42,998 nt of DNA from Verrucomicrobiota bacterium (GCA_016871675.1 VHCN01000024.1:1-42998); one strand, 5' to 3'; counted from the stretch's first letter, positions 1 to 8,729 are shown. Translations and numbers: made by a program. Notes: generated from the sequence alone by a model not told the origin.

Positions 1-88
1 CGGCGCGGGGGAGCAGCGTGCCGAGTTTGATCAACTGCTGCTCGATGGCATCCGGTGAAGGCAGGTTTGGAGTTCGGTCCTTGTTCAT
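1..88 (-). CDS. Partial unknown protein, N-terminal 29 residues
   Basis: A minus-strand reading frame opens with ATG at 88-86 and runs off the left edge. It encodes MNKDRTPNLPSPDAIEQQLI and then KLGTLLPRA. GAGG lies a few bases upstream of the ATG, a reasonable ribosome binding site and better than most starts in this window. No family can be recognised from 29 residues. It is codirectional with the hypothetical gene at 395-829, and may belong to the same accessory block as the ArdC and VWA genes further right. Confidence 0.5.
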   Translation of the reverse strand, partial: MNKDRTPNLPSPDAIEQQLIKLGTLLPRA

Positions 89-394
89 GTCATCCTCATT
101 GGTTTTGGGGTTTCTCGGTTGCAAACTCTGCAATTCTTCTTTTGCACGCGCGTGATGCAAGGAGTGCCCAACTCGATCGTCTCGTGATGCGCACGGATCA
201 CGGCGGCGCAGGCGAGTCCGCGCCCGAATCGCTGAGAGAATCGCATGCCAGTGATCAGGTTCGTTGTCGCTCTGGAGGAGGTTGTCCTTTGCTACAGGCC
301 GCCGGAGGGCGAGTCAAGCCGCGGTGAAAAAACCTCCACGGCGGCGCGGAAGGTGTCCAAGTGCAGCGGCAGCAGCTTCTTTCGTAGCGGTTCC
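89..394. other. Intergenic stretch, no convincing gene
   Basis: About 300 bp between two minus-strand genes. A minus-strand open stretch ending at 292 reads EEPLRKKLLPLHLDTFRAAV with plausible codon use. It has no ATG start outside the neighbouring gene and no recognisable family, so it is either a decayed 3' end or chance. Nothing else is supported. Confidence 0.3.
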
Positions 395-829
395 TCATAT
401 CCGCCGACGGACGACCTTGGCGGGCTTCGAATCAGGGACCAGCTTGAGTTCCTGAGGATAGATGCCGCTGCCCCATCCGACGGCATGGACGCCGGCTGCG
501 ATGATGGTTCCATCTTCGTCCCGCTCCAACCCGACGATCGCTTCGGCCCCTTTCAGATAGCACTCGTAGAGGAGAGCTGCTCCGCCGCGCCAGACGACCT
601 TCTCCATCTTCACGGCGTGCCCGATCTTTCGGCCCTTGCAGGTGACCTTGAGCCTGCCGCCTTCGGTGGTGTCCCGAACCCCGTCGGTTGAACTTGCAGT
701 AGGCACGGAACGAGTTCCGTCATCCGAGAGCTTGAAGGTCGCCGGGCCGCGCAGGATGACGCGCCACCGCCGCCACGGGTTCGGCTTCCGGGGTTTCTGT
801 GGCGATGCGTATGCTGGGGAAGTGTTCAT
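395..829 (-). CDS. Hypothetical protein, 144 aa
   Basis: No family is recognised. The protein has a basic, proline-rich N-terminus (PQKPRKPNPWRRWRVILRGP), a serine/threonine-rich middle, and a C-terminal half rich in beta-type segments (KMEKVVWRGGAALLYECYLK, then EAIVGLERDEDGTIIAAG). It has no signal peptide or membrane segment. The frame is open for its whole length with high third-position GC. The ATG at 829-827 has no clear ribosome binding site. It sits between an unknown partial gene and a DUF3293 gene. The accessory setting suggests a mobile-element or strain-specific protein, which is inference only. Confidence 0.5.
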   Translation of the reverse strand: MNTSPAYASPQKPRKPNPWRRWRVILRGPATFKLSDDGTRSVPTASSTDGVRDTTEGGRLKVTCKGRKIGHAVKMEKVVWRGGAALLYECYLKGAEAIVGLERDEDGTIIAAGVHAVGWGSGIYPQELKLVPDSKPAKVVRRRI

Positions 830-1003
830 GTGCGTTCAGGAGAAAGAATCAGTTCAGTTCTGCGGAGTGGTGCTGTCCGGTGCCGCGCCCGGTTTCGACG
901 GGGCTTCACGCTGCGCGCATCGCAACGAGCGCTGCAGGCTGAAGCGGCGTGCTTGCGATGCGGGCTGGTTCCAATGAACACGCGCCACCGGCGATGGTGA
1001 AAC

Positions 1004-1618
1004 ATGCGGACCGGGATTCTGAACCCGGCGATTCCATTCGAGCCGTCATTCGAGTCGTGCATACAGACGCATCCTAAGCGAACCCCTCCGACAACCACAG
1101 TCCATGGCGCGGGAATTCGCCCGCGGGCGATCGATCCACCCGGCGCGTCATCCCGCTACCACCACGTGGCCAACGCGCGGCTTGATGCCTGGAAGGCCCG
1201 TGCGCACTCTGCCGCGGTGAAGGACGCCTACCACCAAACCGTGTTCCTTGTGCTGGACGATGGGAAGTCGTGGCCGCGCGAGTTTGCCGTCCTCACGGCG
1301 TGCAACCCGGACGGCACGCTCATCGGGGACGACGAAAACGCGCGACGGACGGAAGCGCTACGACGCCAACTCGAAGCGCGCGGCTTGGTGCTCGGCCGCG
1401 TGGACGGTTGTTCGCCCGACCTCGTGCATCGCGAACCTGGGTTCGCGGCCCGGCTCACCGTCGAGGACGCGGTCGTGCTTGGACGGTGGTTCCAGCAGGA
1501 AGCGGTTTTCTTTGTGCGCGGCGACGAGGTATTGCTGGTGCCGTGCGATGGTGCCGTGCCCGTTTCGCTCGGATCTTGGCAGAAACGCGCCATCACGACC
1601 CGGGGCATTGCGCGCTGA
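1004..1618 (+). CDS. DUF3293 domain protein
   Basis: The C-terminal 130 residues follow the pattern I associate with DUF3293: an AYHQT-FLV strand, then FAVLTACNPDG (family: ITAWNP-G), a DDENARR--ALRRQLEARG helix, an EPGFAARLT segment, and a LGRWFQQEAVFFVRGDEVLL end. The function of the family is unknown; the proteins are small and cytoplasmic. The first 60-70 residues are not part of the domain and are proline-rich. The true start may therefore be the in-frame GTG at 1166 rather than ATG at 1004; neither has a clear ribosome binding site. It converges on a degenerate ArdC fragment on the opposite strand. Confidence 0.65.
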   Translation: MRTGILNPAIPFEPSFESCIQTHPKRTPPTTTVHGAGIRPRAIDPPGASSRYHHVANARLDAWKARAHSAAVKDAYHQTVFLVLDDGKSWPREFAVLTACNPDGTLIGDDENARRTEALRRQLEARGLVLGRVDGCSPDLVHREPGFAARLTVEDAVVLGRWFQQEAVFFVRGDEVLLVPCDGAVPVSLGSWQKRAITTRGIAR

Positions 1619-1699
1619 CGTGGACAAGCCGGTCGGGGGGCTCGAAGCGGCGCATTGGCGGTCGTGGGTTTCCGGCGATGCGCCTGCATTGGCTGACTT

Positions 1700-1921
1700 G
1701 CGTTCGCCGCGCACCCAGTCCGCGGCCTTCTGCGCCTTGGACGCGGCCGCGAGGAGGAAGCGCCTGTCCGACTTCAGCGCCTTGAGCCAATGCTGCAGGT
1801 AGGCTGCCGAGTTCTTCGCGGTCTTGGACACCATCCCCGTTTCCGCGCACAGGAACGTCGCGCCGAGTTCCGCCACCAGTTCTTCCCGCGCAGACGAGGC
1901 GGCAGAGCGCGTCGGCGGCAT
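1700..1921 (-). pseudogene. Duplicated C-terminal fragment of the ArdC-like gene
   Basis: From about residue 11 (REELVAELGATFLC) to WVRGER, this frame matches the C-terminus of the upstream ArdC-like protein at 45 of 64 positions by eye. That includes the shared TAKNSAAY and KALxxDxRFL blocks. The rest of the protein, including the HELVH metal site, is absent. Downstream of the match the frame continues into the antisense of the DUF3293 gene without a natural stop. It begins only 25 bp after the stop of the full gene. The divergence argues for an old tandem duplication or recombination with a second ardC family member, followed by loss of the 5' part. Confidence 0.7.
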
Positions 1922-1945
1922 CGAGACTCGGATGCTCAGAACGCG

Positions 1946-3016
1946 TTATTCGAAATCGCCCCATCCGGGATCCAGGACCATGCTGTCGACTTCTGTCGCC
2001 CCGGTCCCATCGCCGGTTGGCCGCTTCCCCAAAATCCAATCGCTGGCCTTCTGCGCGTTGCCGGCGGCCCAGAAGAGGAACCGCTTGTCGTGACGCAGCG
2101 CCTTGAGCCAGCTCTGCACGTAGGCGGCGGAGTTCTTGGCCGTGCGCGACTGGAAGCCCGCCTTCGCGCACAGGAACGACGCGCCCAGTTCCGCGACGAG
2201 TTCCTCCCGCGCATAGGCCTCGACACAGTCCCGCCGCCACTTGCCTTTGAGCAGCCGTTGGGTCCGCTTCTCGTGTCCTGTCGAGTGCACGAGTTCATGG
2301 AACAGCGTCGCATAAAACTCCTCCACTGAAATGAAATCATGCCGGCTCGGCATCCCGACAATGTCCGCGTGCGGCCGGTAGTAAGCGCGGGTGTCGTTCT
2401 CGCGCATGACGGGCGGGTCGATGTAACCCCGGACAATCTGCTCCGCCTCCTCGATGGGATGAAAGTCAACGCTCGGCCCAGGTGGCCTGTGTTTTTCGAG
2501 TCCCTCGGTCTGGTCGAAGTTGAACACGTCGTGGATACGCACCATGAGATGCGGGACATGGATGTGGCGTCCCGAACCGTCCCGGGTGAGATAGGTGCAC
2601 CGCCGGACGCAGAAGACAAAGCTGGACTTGTCGAGTTGGTCGGCGCGGATTGCCCCGCCGAGCTTGGCCGCCTGCTTGGCCGTGATCCACCAGCTTGTCT
2701 TGTAGCCGCAGCACTTACGTTGAGACTCAAGCACGAAGGAGTTGAGGCATTGATACTCCCGCTTGGAATACAGGTTGGCTGGCAACTGGCAGAACCACGG
2801 CCTCTGCCACGGCATCTCGCCTTGTTCCATCGCGGCGATCAGTTCCGCGACCAGCTTGTCGTAGAGGGCGTCGGCCTTGGACTTTGGCTTCGGCTCGGCG
2901 GCGACATTCTCGCGAAGGGCGGTTTCATGCGCAGACTCCTCGGCTGCGCCAGGGTGCGCGACCTCTTCCACCCAACTTCCCGGCTCGGCCATCAGATAGG
3001 TCGCTGGGTCGCTCAT
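1946..3016 (-). CDS. ardC: ArdC-like antirestriction / zincin metallopeptidase protein
   Basis: A 356-residue protein of the ArdC/DUF1738 type. The N-terminal ssDNA-binding domain covers roughly residues 48-165 (ALYDKLVAELIAAMEQGEMP WQRPW, then YSKREYQCLNSFVL and TSWWITAKQA). The C-terminal zincin domain carries HELVH at 240-244, His248 and a downstream EELVAELGASFLC helix with a likely third ligand. Plasmid ArdC proteins bind single-stranded DNA and protect incoming DNA from restriction; whether this copy does so is inferred. The start at 3016 is chosen because GAGGAAG precedes it and its ATG overlaps the stop of the VWA gene (ATGA), implying translational coupling. The family is usually plasmid, ICE or phage-borne. 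Confidence 0.85.
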   Translation of the reverse strand: MSDPATYLMAEPGSWVEEVAHPGAAEESAHETALRENVAAEPKPKSKADALYDKLVAELIAAMEQGEMPWQRPWFCQLPANLYSKREYQCLNSFVLESQRKCCGYKTSWWITAKQAAKLGGAIRADQLDKSSFVFCVRRCTYLTRDGSGRHIHVPHLMVRIHDVFNFDQTEGLEKHRPPGPSVDFHPIEEAEQIVRGYIDPPVMRENDTRAYYRPHADIVGMPSRHDFISVEEFYATLFHELVHSTGHEKRTQRLLKGKWRRDCVEAYAREELVAELGASFLCAKAGFQSRTAKNSAAYVQSWLKALRHDKRFLFWAAGNAQKASDWILGKRPTGDGTGATEVDSMVLDPGWGDFE

Positions 3017-4353
3017 GACTTCCTCGCGCGCTTGGGGTTCGCCGGTTTTTTGTAGCTGGGCACAGATGCCTGCTCGGCGCACCACATTTCCCCGGAGCTC
3101 ATCTTCCGATGGCTCGCGCTCAGGTAACAAGCGAGCTTGCGGGAACGGCCGTCCCAGCCGTCCTCGGCGATGCGCCGCTCGACGTCGTCCAACGAGCGGA
3201 GGGCGTCCTGCACCGCGGGCGTCGGCGCGTAGCGTCGAAACTCCGCGCCGGCCTCGCGCAGGAGCGAGTGCGCGCCGCGTTCATCCCCGGCGTCCATCCG
3301 GCGCGTGACTTCCTGCAACACCTTGCCCGCCTGCTGCACGGCCACCCAGCCGATCACTTCGCCGTTCTGCTTCACCTGTCCCGGATCCTGCGTGGCCTGG
3401 ATGCGCACGGTTTGCGTATAGGTGCGCGACACGAGGCTGTCCGCGCCGACCTCGTCATACACCACCTCCACGCCGAGCAGTTGCTCGCCTTCCAGGCTCA
3501 CGACGGGCCGGTTGTTCACCACGGGCAGCGGCAGCACCTTCACCGCGAAGCACACGACCCGCTCCTCTTCGCTCACGAAATCGCCAAGCGCAAACTCCCA
3601 GCGGCCATCGGGCAGCCGCGTCGCCGGATACTCGCCGAGCGGCAGGAAGTCCTCGCAAAAGTCGAGCTTCTGAAGCCGCAGCCGCGCGTTGTGCGCGGAC
3701 AGCCGCTGAAGCCCGTCGAGCTCGGCTGTGAAGATGGCCGGGAGCTTCTCCGGCGACGCCGCGTCGTAGAATGCGCCGTTCGTGGAGCGCGCCATCCCGG
3801 CCAGGAGGTCCTCGTTGTAGCCGTCGCCGAGGCCGAGGCAGGCGGTGCGGATGCGGTCCTGCTCGAGTCCCGCCGCGGTGAGGCGCTGGACGGCGCCGGG
3901 TTCGACGATGCCGCAGTTGAGGTGGCCGTCGCTCAGGAGCAGCAGCCGGCGCGAGGCGGCCGGCGGCGCCTTGCGGAGTTCATCGCGGCCGAGGAGCCAG
4001 CCGCCCGAGAGGTTGGTGCTGCCGGCGTCGCGGATCCCCGAGATGGCGTGCTGCACGGCGGATTTGTCCTTCACCGCTTCCAAGGGCACGACGACCTGCG
4101 CCTCGGTGTCGAATACCACGAGGCCGAACTGGTCCCCGGCGCGGAGGTGTTTCACGGCGAGCGCGGCGGCCTGTCGGGCGTGGTCGAGCGGCGCGCCCGC
4201 CATGGACCCGCTGCGGTCGAGCACGACGCAGAAGGCGGCGGGCGCGGGCCGCGGCTGTGCAAGGGACTCCGCGGTGAACTTGAGCGCGAAGAACACTGGC
4301 GTGGGTTGGTTGGCGAGGATGGTCTGGTGGTCGAGATGGGATTCGATTTTCAT
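3013..4353 (-). CDS. von Willebrand factor A domain protein
   Basis: A 446-residue protein. The VWA domain occupies roughly residues 38-215. Its MIDAS metal site is complete: DRSGS at 46-50, Thr113 in STNLSGG and Asp142 in LLSDGH. A beta-rich region follows (about 220-330), then a helical tail with a basic C-terminus (KKPANPKRARKS). There is no signal peptide or membrane helix, so it is probably cytoplasmic. VWA proteins commonly act as metal-dependent protein-binding scaffolds; the partner here is unknown. The gene overlaps the ArdC-like gene by ATGA and so forms an operon with it. A TAGAGT hexamer 6 nt before the ATG suggests a leaderless transcript. Confidence 0.85.
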   Translation of the reverse strand: MKIESHLDHQTILANQPTPVFFALKFTAESLAQPRPAPAAFCVVLDRSGSMAGAPLDHARQAAALAVKHLRAGDQFGLVVFDTEAQVVVPLEAVKDKSAVQHAISGIRDAGSTNLSGGWLLGRDELRKAPPAASRRLLLLSDGHLNCGIVEPGAVQRLTAAGLEQDRIRTACLGLGDGYNEDLLAGMARSTNGAFYDAASPEKLPAIFTAELDGLQRLSAHNARLRLQKLDFCEDFLPLGEYPATRLPDGRWEFALGDFVSEEERVVCFAVKVLPLPVVNNRPVVSLEGEQLLGVEVVYDEVGADSLVSRTYTQTVRIQATQDPGQVKQNGEVIGWVAVQQAGKVLQEVTRRMDAGDERGAHSLLREAGAEFRRYAPTPAVQDALRSLDDVERRIAEDGWDGRSRKLACYLSASHRKMSSGEMWCAEQASVPSYKKPANPKRARKS

Positions 4354-4365
4354 AAACGGACTCTA
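4354..4365 (-). promoter_or_regulatory. Putative -10 element of the VWA-ardC operon, leaderless
   Basis: On the minus strand TAGAGT (4365-4360) is followed by six bases (CCGTTT) and then the ATG. The spacing places the transcription start at or next to the A of the start codon. No ribosome binding site is present. No convincing -35 is visible. Confidence 0.45.
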
Positions 4366-4730
4366 CCATGCCCCCTCGGACAAATGCGGTCCGAGCTGCG
4401 AGAAATCTCTCGAGCCGTCATGGGGCGGGATTTCACCGGGTTGGCCGAGGCCGGGAGTGCTCACGAATTCTGCTCCCGGCTCGCCGCATGGCGCCGCTGC
4501 AGGTCGTGAGGTAGATGTCGGGCATGTTGCTGGAGAACGTCCAGCGGATTCGTTGTGCCAGCGAAGGAAAGCCGTTCGTCGTGCAGGGTCGGGTGACGGA
4601 TTCCGGATCAACGGGGGAGAAACACGAGGTCCGCCTGTCGCTGAATCGCCTGTCCGAGGTCGGCAGGAAGCAGGCGGGTGGATGCCTGAACCGCCGATTG
4701 CACGCCAGCCGGGAGCCCGGACACTCCAGT
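4366..4730. other. Intergenic stretch without a supported gene
   Basis: 365 bp between the VWA gene start and the cysK stop. It contains an imperfect hairpin, GCCGGGAG (4450-4457) with CTCCCGGC (4473-4480) and a 15-nt loop. The minus frame crossing it is arginine/serine/proline-rich in the manner of antisense noise. No RNA gene is recognised. Confidence 0.4.
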
Positions 4731-5726
4731 TCATCCGCCCACTTCAGCGCGCGCCTCGGCTGCGAGCGCGGTGCTGAGGTAGCGTTCGCCGGTCGAGGGG
4801 AGAATGGTGACGACCATCTTGCCCTTGTTCTCCGGGCGCCGGGCCACTTCGATGGCGGCCCAAACGTTCGCGCCGGAGGAAATACCGACGAGCAGGCCCT
4901 CCTCCTTGGAGAGCCGGCGCGCCATTGCGAATGCGTCGTCGTTGCTCACCTGCACGCATTCCGTGATCTGTGCGTTGCCCTGTGCGTCCTTGAGATGGAG
5001 GTTGTTGGGGACGAATCCCGCGCCGGTGCCTTGAATCTTGTGCGGTCCGGGCTTCACGGGCTGGCCGGAGAGCGTCTGCGAAATGACGGGCGAGTCCTTC
5101 GGCTCCACTGCGACGGCCGTGAAACTCGATTTGCGCGCGTGCAGGACTTCGTAGCAGCCGGAGATCGTGCCGCCGGTGCCGACCGCGGCGACAAGGATGT
5201 CCACCTTGCCGCCGGTGTCCTCCCAGATTTCGAGCGCGGTGGTCTTGCGGTGGACCTCGGGATTGGATGGGTTGTTGAACTGCTGCGGAATCCACGAGTT
5301 GGGGGTTTCCTTGGCGAGTTGCTCGGCGCGGGTGATCGCGCCTCTCATGCCCTCGGCGCCGGGGGTGAGCACAAGCTTGGCGCCGAGCATGGCGAGCAAC
5401 ACGCGGCGCTCGACGGACATGGTCTCGGGCATGGTGAGGATGAGCTTGTAGCCCTTGGCGGCCGCGACGAAGGCGAGTGCAATGCCTGTGTTGCCGGAGG
5501 TGGGCTCGATGATCACGGTGTCCTTCGTGAGCACGCCGCGGCGCTCGGCATCCTCGATCATGCTCATGCCGATGCGGTCCTTGACGGAGCCGAGGGGGTT
5601 GAAGAACTCGCACTTGACGAGCACGGCGGTGGACGAATCCACGCCGAGGCTCTGAGGGATGCGGTTGAGGCGCACGAGCGGTGTGCGGCCGATGGTTTCG
5701 ACGATGTTGTTATAGATGCGGCCCAT
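4731..5726 (-). CDS. cysK: Cysteine synthase (O-acetylserine sulfhydrylase)
   Basis: A 331-residue fold-type II PLP enzyme that makes L-cysteine from O-acetylserine and sulfide in the cytoplasm. The PLP lysine is Lys49 in [11 protein letters not shown]. The substrate loop is TSGNTG (77-81 region), the phosphate-binding loop is GTGGTISG, and the C-terminal GISSGAN motif is present. Length and start ([20 protein letters not shown]) match the CysK/CysM family closely. There is no linked serine acetyltransferase. It is transcribed alone, with 230 bp of featureless DNA upstream. Confidence 0.95.
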   Translation of the reverse strand: MGRIYNNIVETIGRTPLVRLNRIPQSLGVDSSTAVLVKCEFFNPLGSVKDRIGMSMIEDAERRGVLTKDTVIIEPTSGNTGIALAFVAAAKGYKLILTMPETMSVERRVLLAMLGAKLVLTPGAEGMRGAITRAEQLAKETPNSWIPQQFNNPSNPEVHRKTTALEIWEDTGGKVDILVAAVGTGGTISGCYEVLHARKSSFTAVAVEPKDSPVISQTLSGQPVKPGPHKIQGTGAGFVPNNLHLKDAQGNAQITECVQVSNDDAFAMARRLSKEEGLLVGISSGANVWAAIEVARRPENKGKMVVTILPSTGERYLSTALAAEARAEVGG

Positions 5727-5960
5727 GGCGGTGAGCGTGGAGGTTCAGTGTCGCGTCAAGCGCCGCGGATTCTGGCCGAACGGGTGGACGCGGCAAGCGA
5801 GATTTTTGGTTTCGTCCTGGTTGCTGATGGCGGGAATGAAAACACGAGCATCGGCGAGACACGCGCGAAGCCTCGATAGCGCATCCACCCGCACGTTTTC
5901 ACGCTTTTCCCCTGTGCGCGGGCCGTTCTCCGGGGAAGAAGACGATTGTGCTGACCCGGC

Positions 5961-6689
5961 TTACTCCGCGGCGGCCAGTTCCATGTCGCGCGTGTAGTAG
6001 AGAATGCGGCCGCAGTGGGGGCAGGTGTTGAGCTCGTCGGCGGTCCGGCACGCGATGAGCACTTGCGCGGGAAGTTTCATGTGGCAGCCGCCGCAAACCG
6101 CGTGGTCGATGCCGACGAGGACGTTGCCTCCGCGTTGCTTGAAGATCCGTTCGTATCGGTGCAGGACGGCTTCGTCCACCGCGGCCGCGAGGTCTCCGCG
6201 GCGGGCCTGCACTTCGGCGAGTTGCTGCTGCAAGTTGGTTTCCATCGAGGCCAGCGCGGACACGGCGACGTCGGCTTCCTTCCTGATCTCCCCGGCGGCC
6301 CGGTTGGCGGCGGCGATTTCGCGGGCGAGCGCGTCGGCCTGCTCCATGAGCTCGAGTTGGGCGTCCTCCAGCTTGGCGATCACTTCCTTGCAACCGTCGA
6401 TTTCATGGGAGAGGGCGCGGTATTCCTCGTTCTTGCGGGTCTGGAGTTGTTGGGCGCCGTATTTCTCGATGAGCAGCTTCTTGGCGTCCACTTCGAGTTC
6501 GAGTTTCTTGCGCTCGGACTCGATCTTCTTGCCGCGCAGCTTCGTTTCGTCGAGGTTGGAATTCGCGGCAAGGAGCTTGGTTTGGGTGGCCGCGCGTTGC
6601 GGGGCGATGCCCGCGAGTTCGGTCTGCGTGCGCAAAATTCTGCGGTCGCAGTCCTGCAGGATCAGCAGCTTTTCAATCACGTCGTGCAT
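5961..6689 (-). CDS. Coiled-coil protein with C4 zinc ribbon (CT398-like)
   Basis: A 242-residue protein. A long antiparallel coiled coil covers residues 1-175 (heptad-rich; starts MHDVIEKLLILQDCDRRILR). A C-terminal zinc ribbon with CGGCHMKLP and CPHCGRILYY supplies two CxxC pairs. This is the architecture of the Chlamydia CT398 / PF02591 zinc-ribbon family, reported to interact with RNA-polymerase or secretion components in some bacteria; its role here is not established. The family is widespread in Verrucomicrobia and Chlamydiae. The ATG at 6689 lies about 20 nt from a possible TTGACT/GATAAC promoter. Confidence 0.85.
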   Translation of the reverse strand: MHDVIEKLLILQDCDRRILRTQTELAGIAPQRAATQTKLLAANSNLDETKLRGKKIESERKKLELEVDAKKLLIEKYGAQQLQTRKNEEYRALSHEIDGCKEVIAKLEDAQLELMEQADALAREIAAANRAAGEIRKEADVAVSALASMETNLQQQLAEVQARRGDLAAAVDEAVLHRYERIFKQRGGNVLVGIDHAVCGGCHMKLPAQVLIACRTADELNTCPHCGRILYYTRDMELAAAE

Positions 6690-6715
6690 TTGACTTCGTC
6701 CTTCGGTTCGCGAAA

Positions 6716-6742
6716 GTTATCGGCCGCGCAATGGCAAGTCAA
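6716..6742 (-). promoter_or_regulatory. Candidate sigma-70 promoter of the zinc-ribbon gene
   Basis: On the minus strand TTGACT (6742-6737) and GATAAC (6721-6716) are separated by 15 bp, shorter than ideal. The -10 sits about 27 bp before the ATG at 6689. The hexamers resemble the better promoter at 8755-8782. Confidence 0.35.
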
Positions 6743-6809
6743 TGACCGCGGCTGCAGTTTGAACAAATCCGCGGCGCAACCATTCCAAACGGCAGTGAAA
6801 CTCAAGACC

Positions 6810-8282
6810 ATGAAACCTTTGCCCCAAGCTCTCCTGCTTCTCGCGCTCGCGTCCGCCCTCGCAGCGCCCGGTTCCGCGGCGGACAAACCGTCGCCCGCCC
6901 TCGAGATGGCGCGACAGTTGAACCAGGCCTTCATCGAAGTCGCCGACAAGGCGTCCGCGTCCGTCGTCGTCCTGCGCGTCGCGCACAAGCCCGGCTACCA
7001 GTCGCCCGAGGAGGAGGCCAATCCGTTGTGGGAGATGGTGCCGAAGGAATTCCGCAAACAGCTCGAAGACCAGATGGAGCGGCGCCGCCAGCGCCGGCAG
7101 CGCAGCAGCGAGCCGATCTTCGACGGGCAGGGTTCCGGCGTGATCATCCGCGAGGATGGCTACATTCTCACCAACCGCCACGTGGTGGACGGCGCGGAGA
7201 AGATCAAGGTGAAGTTGAAGGACGGCAAGGAATACGACGCCGAGATCAAGGGAGTGGACGCGCTCAGCGACATCGCCGTGATCAAAATCACCGCCAGGGG
7301 ATTGCCGACGGCGAAGCTTGCCGATTCGGACAAAACGCGCGTGGGCGAGTTTGCGATCGCCATCGGTGCGCCGTTCGATCTGGATTACAGCGTCACGTTT
7401 GGCCACGTGAGCGCGAAGGGCCGCTCGCGGATCATTCCGAATTTCGTCGGGGGCAACCGCATGGATCAGGATTTCATCCAGACCGATGCAAACATCAACC
7501 CTGGCAATTCCGGCGGGCCGCTTGTGAACATTCATGGCGAAATCATCGGCATCAACACGCTCATCCGCGGCATGAGCACGGGGATTGGTTTTGCGATTCC
7601 TTCCAATCTCGCGCGCCGCGTCTCCGACCAGCTCATTGCCGAGGGGCGCTACGCGCGGCTTTGGCTTGGCGTGGGCGTCGAGCCGCTCGGAGAGACCGAC
7701 CTCCGTTCACTTGCCCGCGGCGTCACCGAAGGACTCGTCGTCGGTTCAATCGAGCGCGATGGCCCGGCGGCCAAATCCGACCTCCGGCCCGCGGACATCA
7801 TCACCACCGTGGACGGCAAGCCGGTGCGGCAGGTGCAGGACTTGCGGAACGAAGTGCGCTCCAAGAAGCCGGGGCAGGCCATCACGCTCGACGTGGTCCG
7901 CAATGGGAAGAAAATGCAGGTCAAGGTCACACCGGAGGAAATGCCCGACGACCCGGCGCTCGCGCGGCGGACGCCACCCGAGCCGGAGCCCACGGCGAAT
8001 TCCATCGGAGTTACCGTCCTTCCCGTGTCCCCGGAACTGGCGGAGAAGTTCAACCTCAAACAATCGCAGGGGCTCGTCGTATTGCAGGTGGAGGAGGACA
8101 GCCCCGCGGATGCGAAGGGCATCCGCCGCGGCGACGTGATCACGGAGATCAACCAGAAGCCCGTGAAGTCGATCAAGGATTTCACCGAAGCGCTCAAGGC
8201 AGGCGACCTGAAGAAGGGGGTCACCGTCAAGTTCGTCAGCCGCGGCACGACGTTGTCCGAGGTTTTGAAGGAGCCGAAGTAA
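6810..8282 (+). CDS. Periplasmic serine protease, HtrA/DegP family with two PDZ domains
   Basis: A 490-residue exported quality-control protease. A signal peptide covers residues 1-24 (KPLPQALLLLALASALAAPG, then SAA). The trypsin-like domain has the full catalytic triad: His124 in TNRHVV, Asp154 in LSDIAVIKI and Ser234 in GNSGGP. Two PDZ domains follow, near 275-370 (GLVVGSIERDGPAAKS) and 395-485 (GLVVLQVEEDSPADAKGIRR). Both sizes fit DegP/DegQ. The ATG at 6810 is chosen because it begins the signal peptide; the frame is open further upstream but that part is antisense to the zinc-ribbon gene. A charged RRRQRRQR stretch (91-98) in the LA loop region is unusual. Confidence 0.95.
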   Translation: MKPLPQALLLLALASALAAPGSAADKPSPALEMARQLNQAFIEVADKASASVVVLRVAHKPGYQSPEEEANPLWEMVPKEFRKQLEDQMERRRQRRQRSSEPIFDGQGSGVIIREDGYILTNRHVVDGAEKIKVKLKDGKEYDAEIKGVDALSDIAVIKITARGLPTAKLADSDKTRVGEFAIAIGAPFDLDYSVTFGHVSAKGRSRIIPNFVGGNRMDQDFIQTDANINPGNSGGPLVNIHGEIIGINTLIRGMSTGIGFAIPSNLARRVSDQLIAEGRYARLWLGVGVEPLGETDLRSLARGVTEGLVVGSIERDGPAAKSDLRPADIITTVDGKPVRQVQDLRNEVRSKKPGQAITLDVVRNGKKMQVKVTPEEMPDDPALARRTPPEPEPTANSIGVTVLPVSPELAEKFNLKQSQGLVVLQVEEDSPADAKGIRRGDVITEINQKPVKSIKDFTEALKAGDLKKGVTVKFVSRGTTLSEVLKEPK

Positions 8283-8322
8283 GCGGGTTGCGATTCTCAC
8301 TGGCAATCGTCACGGGCCGGCG

Positions 8323-8334
8323 TAGGCTCGCGCC
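8323..8334 (+). promoter_or_regulatory. Putative -10 element, leaderless lipoprotein gene
   Basis: TAGGCT (8323-8328), then six bases (CGCGCC), then ATG. There is no Shine-Dalgarno sequence. TGGCAA at 8301-8306 lies 16 bp upstream as a possible weak -35. Confidence 0.45.
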
Positions 8335-8712
8335 ATGAAACTTCCCGCATTGGTTGTTGCCGCCGTCTGCCTCGTCACCGCGTCCTGCAAGAAGGACGAG
8401 CCCGCACCCGCGCCCAAGTCGGAGCCCAAGAAGAATTCGCACCTCGACAGCAACTCGAGCGGGAATCCCATGACCGCGCCGGTGGATTACCTCGGCGCCG
8501 TCGCGAAGGCCAAGCGCACGGCCGAGAAAGTCACCGAGGAGGCGAGCCTTTCGAAGCACATCCAGATGTTTCAAAGCCAGGAGGGGCGCTTCCCGCAGAG
8601 CCTCGACGAGTTGGTGAAGGAAAAATACATCCCCGCCGTGCCGCCGCCTCCTTTCGGCCACAAGTATCAATACAATCCCGCCAGCGGCGAATTGAAGGTC
8701 GTGCGGCAATGA
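8335..8712 (+). CDS. Small lipoprotein with a GspG-like C-terminal segment
   Basis: A 125-residue protein with a type II signal peptide and lipobox-like VTASC, so Cys18 would be lipidated. A proline/lysine-rich linker follows. The final 65 residues (HIQMFQSQEGRFPQSLDELV, then YIPAVPPPPFGHKYQYNP) resemble the C-terminal part of type II secretion pseudopilin G. That pattern is common in planctomycete and verrucomicrobial lipoproteins of unknown role. It follows htrA by 52 bp with its own possible promoter, and ends inside a terminator hairpin. Confidence 0.7.
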   Translation: MKLPALVVAAVCLVTASCKKDEPAPAPKSEPKKNSHLDSNSSGNPMTAPVDYLGAVAKAKRTAEKVTEEASLSKHIQMFQSQEGRFPQSLDELVKEKYIPAVPPPPFGHKYQYNPASGELKVVRQ

Positions 8713-8729
8713 CCGCGGAAACCGCGGTC
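8711..8729 (+). terminator. Hairpin terminator after the lipoprotein gene
   Basis: Perfect 8-bp stem GACCGCGG / CCGCGGTC with an AAA loop, starting within the TGA stop codon. A partly T-rich tract (CCTTGGGTGGTTTT) follows. Confidence 0.6.

Noticed and set aside
2339-3055. Plus-strand frame opposite the ArdC-like gene
   Set aside because: Antisense composition and no motifs. The minus frame has HELVH and the DUF1738 pattern.
6015-6809. Upstream extension of the htrA frame
   Set aside because: It is antisense to the zinc-ribbon gene. The signal peptide begins at ATG 6810.
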